Below, piece after piece: positions 5,068 to 7,143 of a stretch of DNA of 7,143 nucleotides. The position numbers and the translations under genes are program-made. This DNA comes from an uncultured bacterium (GTDB taxonomy: Bacteria; Bacteroidota; Bacteroidia; Bacteroidales; Marinifilaceae). The notes under the pieces were generated by a model, which was given only the letters and a program-made list of their open reading frames with translations, ran no database searches and was not told the origin of the DNA. Location: the NCBI GenBank assembly GCA_905216195.1, contig CAJMSX010000091.1, forward strand, positions 1-7,143, in the 5' to 3' direction. Every line of letters begins with the position of its first letter. Within the stretch, counting starts at the first letter, position 1.

Positions 5068-6158
5068 AAAGTGGTGCCTTGTCCTTCCCGGGAAGTAAAT
5101 CCCAGTTCACCTTTGTTTCGTTTTATAAAATCGTAACAAAGTAATAGTCCCAGTCCGCATCCTTTTTCGTTTTTGGTACCCGCAGTACTGAGGTTTTTTC
5201 CTTTTTTGAATAAATGACATTGATTTTCTGTAGAGATCCCCTTTCCGTTATCTCTTACTTCTACTTTGATTTTCGTTTTTTCGGCTATAGCCGAAATGTC
5301 GACTTTTCCTCCGGGATAGGTAAATTTTATGGCATTGGAGATCAAATTTCTGATAACGGTTTTGATCATGTCTTCGTCGGCATAGATCGTGAACGGAAGC
5401 CGAACTTCGTTGTTCAGACTGATGTTTTTCGCTTTAGCGATGGTAGTAAAAAGAGAAAGCACTTGACGTACCGCTGCCGAAAGGTTGAAATTTTCCGCCA
5501 AAACTTTCGTTTTACCGTTTTGGTTACGGCTCCAACGTAACAGATTCTCCAGTAAATTGAAAGCCTCTTCGGTTGTTTCGTTAATCATTTCGAATTTTCG
5601 GAGAATACCCGGGTCCTGGATTTTTTCTTTTTCGTTTTCGATGGCGGAATTAATCATTTTAATGGTACCGATAGGCGACCTTAAGTCGTGAGCGATAACG
5701 GCGTATAACTGATCCCGGGAGGCGATCGTTTGTTTCAGACGTTCGTTTTGACGCTTTATGGTCCTTTTAGCTTCCAGTAACGACAGTTGATGTTTGATGC
5801 GGAGTAATAGTTCTTTAGGACGCAATGGGGTGGCGATGAAATCGGTATAACCGGAATGCAGGCATTCCGAAACGATAGTCTCGTCGTCTATGGAAGAGAT
5901 GAAGATAACGGGTATATCCCGGGTCGCGGGCGTACTTCGGATTTGCCGGATCATTCCGCATTCGCGGGGAGAAGATTTATCCGGGCAGAATAAGATCACG
6001 TCCGGTTTAAATTCTTTCGTTTTTTGTAAAACTTCCGTTTCGGCAGAGGGGTGGACAACGGCAAAATTCTCTTCTCTCAGTATTCCGCTGATCTTTTCCG
6101 ACAGCCGGACGGAAGAACTGACGAGCAGTAAGGTGAATTTATTTCCGTTAAATACCAT
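5028..6158 (-). CDS. Sensor histidine kinase with N-terminal pseudo-receiver domain
   Basis: A 376-residue soluble signalling kinase with no membrane segment. Order: receiver-like domain (about 8-126), a charged helical linker (127-150), the phosphoacceptor helices with His157 in AHDLRSPIG (156-164), then the ATPase with N-box NLISNAIKF (Asn275), G1 DNGKGI (303-308) and G2 GCGLGL (333-338). The transmitter therefore looks catalytically complete. The receiver does not: the acidic pair is replaced by Ser14-Ser15, the expected phospho-Asp position in DVILFC is Cys58, and the conserved Lys of the KP motif is Thr110 in ATPL. It is probably a protein-interaction or ligand module, not a phosphorylated one. 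The gene starts one base after the stop of the upstream GAF gene (TAA-T-ATG), implying translational coupling and joint function. Its output regulator is not in the window. The 3' end overlaps the convergent exonuclease gene by 40 bp. Confidence 0.92.
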   Translation of the reverse strand: MVFNGNKFTLLLVSSSVRLSEKISGILREENFAVVHPSAETEVLQKTKEFKPDVILFCPDKSSPRECGMIRQIRSTPATRDIPVIFISSIDDETIVSECLHSGYTDFIATPLRPKELLLRIKHQLSLLEAKRTIKRQNERLKQTIASRDQLYAVIAHDLRSPIGTIKMINSAIENEKEKIQDPGILRKFEMINETTEEAFNLLENLLRWSRNQNGKTKVLAENFNLSAAVRQVLSLFTTIAKAKNISLNNEVRLPFTIYADEDMIKTVIRNLISNAIKFTYPGGKVDISAIAEKTKIKVEVRDNGKGISTENQCHLFKKGKNLSTAGTKNEKGCGLGLLLCYDFIKRNKGELGFTSREGQGTTFYFTVPRASSCLY

Positions 6159-6159
6159 A

Positions 6160-6762
6160 TTAATACAGCTGAGAGGGTGGTGTAATCGGAGAGGTGAGGC
6201 GGCCGGTCGATAGCTTTTGCATTAACCGGGATATCATACTGTTTTTTTCCATATTCGCTGCGATGATAGCTGAAAATAAACCGAGTAAATCAATGTCCGG
6301 TTCGGGGCGGGTATCCCGGCAAACGCATTGGGAAAAAGCGAGAAAGGAAAAGATATGGGGTGTGAATAAGGGAAAAAGCAGGGAGGATTGGGTATTACAG
6401 GCGTTGAGAAATCCCCGAAGCTCTTCGCACTGGAGAAGGGACGTATTCTCTATCCGAATGAAATTATGGGTGTTAAGTTGGTTTTCCAGTTCCTTCTCGA
6501 GAAAACATTTGTGCTTTTTGATTTTATCCTTTACCGGAGGAATGGAACGATTACACCATTCGTAAAGAATAGAAAAGGTCATGTCAGGATAAATTTTTAT
6601 AATTTGTATGCGATCGTTTTGGCAATAATTTCCGATCATTTTCAAAGCTTTGATCATATTCGAACGGTAATCGTGGTCGGAAGTGAGTGTGACATTTAAC
6701 CGGGTTAAAAATTCTATATCCGATTGGCGATCCTTCTCCTCAATTCTCCTTTCTTCGTACAT
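6160..6762 (-). CDS. GAF-domain protein partnered with the kinase
   Basis: A 200-residue soluble protein that appears to be a single GAF-like sensory domain (about 17-172). It has an N-terminal helix (FLTRLNVTLTSDHDY), the NDRIQIIKIY strand, YEWC (67-70), the SSLLFPLF strand (about 126-133) and a closing DIDLLGLFSAIIAANMEK helix. The EWC pattern is common in GAF domains of sensor kinases and cyclases. GAF domains bind small ligands or mediate dimerisation; the ligand here is unknown. There is no output domain, and the Pro-rich C-terminus ends one base before the histidine kinase start, so it probably supplies an input module to that kinase. I choose the ATG at 6762, preceded by AAAAGGA at a suitable distance. 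The frame also extends to a TTG at 6807, giving 15 more Lys-rich residues, but the ribosome-binding site favours the shorter form. No clear promoter is visible upstream. Confidence 0.75.
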   Translation of the reverse strand: MYEERRIEEKDRQSDIEFLTRLNVTLTSDHDYRSNMIKALKMIGNYCQNDRIQIIKIYPDMTFSILYEWCNRSIPPVKDKIKKHKCFLEKELENQLNTHNFIRIENTSLLQCEELRGFLNACNTQSSLLFPLFTPHIFSFLAFSQCVCRDTRPEPDIDLLGLFSAIIAANMEKNSMISRLMQKLSTGRLTSPITPPSQLY

Positions 6763-6935
6763 AAAGTGTCCTTTTAAAGTTTTTTGCTGTTTTATATATT
6801 TAAACAAGAGTTACCGTTTATACCGGAAAGGAGGTTGGGGGGTTGCGCCGGACCGGCTTTTTAACTTTTAAATTATTGAATGTTATTTGGTTGAGTGATC
6901 CGTTTTTATTATTGTAATAAAAAAGAATGAAATTG
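6763..6935. other. Intergenic region between the divergent GAF gene and ffs
   Basis: No gene is evident here. The left part is the leader of the minus-strand GAF gene. A short G-C hairpin, GCCG-GAC-CGGC (6847-6857) followed by five T's, looks terminator-like on the plus strand, but no plus-strand gene precedes it. A GAAAGGAGGT sequence (about 6826-6835) matches the anti-Shine-Dalgarno complement but has no start codon at usable distance. The right part is very AT-rich and leads into the ffs promoter. Confidence 0.5.
6903..6923. repeat. AT-only perfect palindrome upstream of the ffs promoter
   Basis: TTTTTATTA (6903-6911) and TAATAAAAA (6915-6923) are perfect inverted repeats around TTG. The sequence ends 12 bp before the -33 element of ffs and lies at roughly -48 to -68 from the predicted start. 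That suits an UP-like or curved AT-rich activating element for a stable-RNA promoter. It has no G-C pairs and is unlikely to be a terminator. Confidence 0.55.
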
Positions 6936-6966
6936 TTTGGCGGGTTAGAAGATTTTTGTACTTTTG
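6936..6966 (+). promoter_or_regulatory. Near-ideal Bacteroidota promoter of ffs
   Basis: TTTG (6936-6939) and TACTTTTG (6959-6966) match both elements of the Bacteroidota consensus exactly (TTTG, 19-21 bp, TAnnTTTG), with a 19-bp spacer. The expected start at about 6970-6973 coincides with the 5' strand of the SRP RNA closing helix, which supports both calls. Confidence 0.88.
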
Positions 6967-6968
6967 TG

Positions 6969-7070
6969 CCCGGGTAAGTCCTATGCGACCAGCTCCTGTC
7001 GAACTCCCCCAGGGTCGGAAGGCAGCAAGGGTAGATGGTTGTAGCGGTGCGACATAGTCCGCTTACCCAC
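6969..7070 (+). ncRNA. ffs: Signal recognition particle RNA (small bacterial type)
   Basis: This is the RNA scaffold of the signal recognition particle, which binds Ffh and accelerates its interaction with FtsY. It is about 100 nt, the small 4.5S-like form without an Alu domain. The closing helix pairs GGGTAAG (6972-6978) with CTTACCC (7062-7068), and a second helix pairs CTATG (6981-6985) with CATAG (7053-7057). The conserved domain IV tip is clear: GTC-GGAA-GGC with a GGAA tetraloop (7014-7023), then the symmetric-loop AGCA and the AGGGTAGA side of the asymmetric loop (7028-7035), which form the Ffh-binding site. It has its own strong promoter and runs into tRNA-Thr after four bases with no terminator, so the 3' end is probably made by processing. 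Exact ends are approximate. Confidence 0.95.
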
Positions 7071-7072
7071 CT

Positions 7073-7143
7073 GCCTCTTTAGCTCAGCTGGCCAGAGCAC
7101 GTGATTTGTAATCTCGGGGTCGTTGGTTCGAATCCGACAAGAG
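7073..7143 (+). tRNA. tRNA-Thr(UGU), 3' end cut by window edge
   Basis: A canonical cloverleaf: acceptor 5' strand GCCTCTT (7073-7079), D stem GCTC/GAGC (7082-7085, 7095-7098), anticodon stem CGTGA/TCTCG around loop TTTGTAA with anticodon TGT (7107-7109), T arm GTTGG-TTCGAAT-CCGAC, and the start of the acceptor 3' strand AAGAG. The last two acceptor bases and the discriminator lie beyond the window. The anticodon stem contains one T-T mismatch in the middle (positions 29 and 41). It lies four bases after the SRP RNA closing helix and should be transcribed from the same promoter. Confidence 0.95.

Noticed and set aside
6763..6807. TTG-started extension of the GAF protein by 15 residues.
   Set aside because: The ATG at 6762 has an AAAAGGA site at good spacing, and the extension covers that site.
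6826..6835. GAAAGGAGGT, a perfect complement of the 16S 3' end, as a ribosome-binding site for a plus-strand gene.
   Set aside because: No ATG occurs within a usable distance and no coding-like frame follows.
6847..6862. GCCGGACCGGC followed by five T's as a plus-strand terminator.
   Set aside because: The stem is only 4-5 bp with a very small loop and no plus-strand gene lies upstream of it.
7100..7115. T-T mismatch in the tRNA-Thr anticodon stem as a sign of a tRNA pseudogene.
   Set aside because: All other stems and conserved loop bases are intact; a single mismatch does not indicate decay.

Overview
The window looks like the chromosome of a member of the Bacteroidota, most likely Bacteroidales. 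Three things suggest this: two exact TAnnTTTG promoter boxes of the Bacteroidota type (upstream of the SRP RNA and of the DUF5063-like gene), weak or absent Shine-Dalgarno sequences at most starts, and gene families typical of that group (a short FtsY, a DUF5063-like gene followed by a DEDD exonuclease). I cannot name the genus from sequence alone.

Layout. Positions 1-57 appear to be the last bases of a 5S rRNA followed by a strong intrinsic terminator, so an rRNA operon probably ends here. Next comes a plus-strand pair, ftsY (SRP receptor) and a low-molecular-weight protein tyrosine phosphatase. A perfect hairpin that contains the phosphatase stop codon separates it from a convergent DEAD-box RNA helicase on the minus strand. 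Positions 3056-3883 form a gene graveyard. It holds the C-terminal half of a Crp/Fnr-type regulator without its sensor domain, a MATE efflux gene reduced to its first ~47 codons (perhaps joined to its last ~25), and an FNR-box-like palindrome. A clean promoter then drives a DUF5063-like gene and a DEDDy 3'-5' exonuclease.

On the minus strand, a GAF-domain protein and a receiver-histidine kinase form a tightly coupled two-gene unit whose 3' end overlaps the exonuclease by 40 bp. The kinase's receiver domain has lost every phosphorylation residue I can place, while its transmitter looks intact. At the right edge, an AT-rich palindrome and a near-ideal promoter precede the small bacterial SRP RNA (ffs), which is followed after about four bases by tRNA-Thr(UGU), cut by the window end.

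How the parts relate. ftsY and ffs encode the receptor and the RNA of the same co-translational targeting pathway and lie about 5.7 kb apart, although the intervening genes are unrelated. The most noteworthy items are the GAF plus pseudo-receiver kinase pair, the ffs-tRNA dicistron, and the collapsed Crp/MATE locus that kept an operator-like palindrome. I see no CRISPR array, insertion sequence, phage gene or other obvious mobile element.
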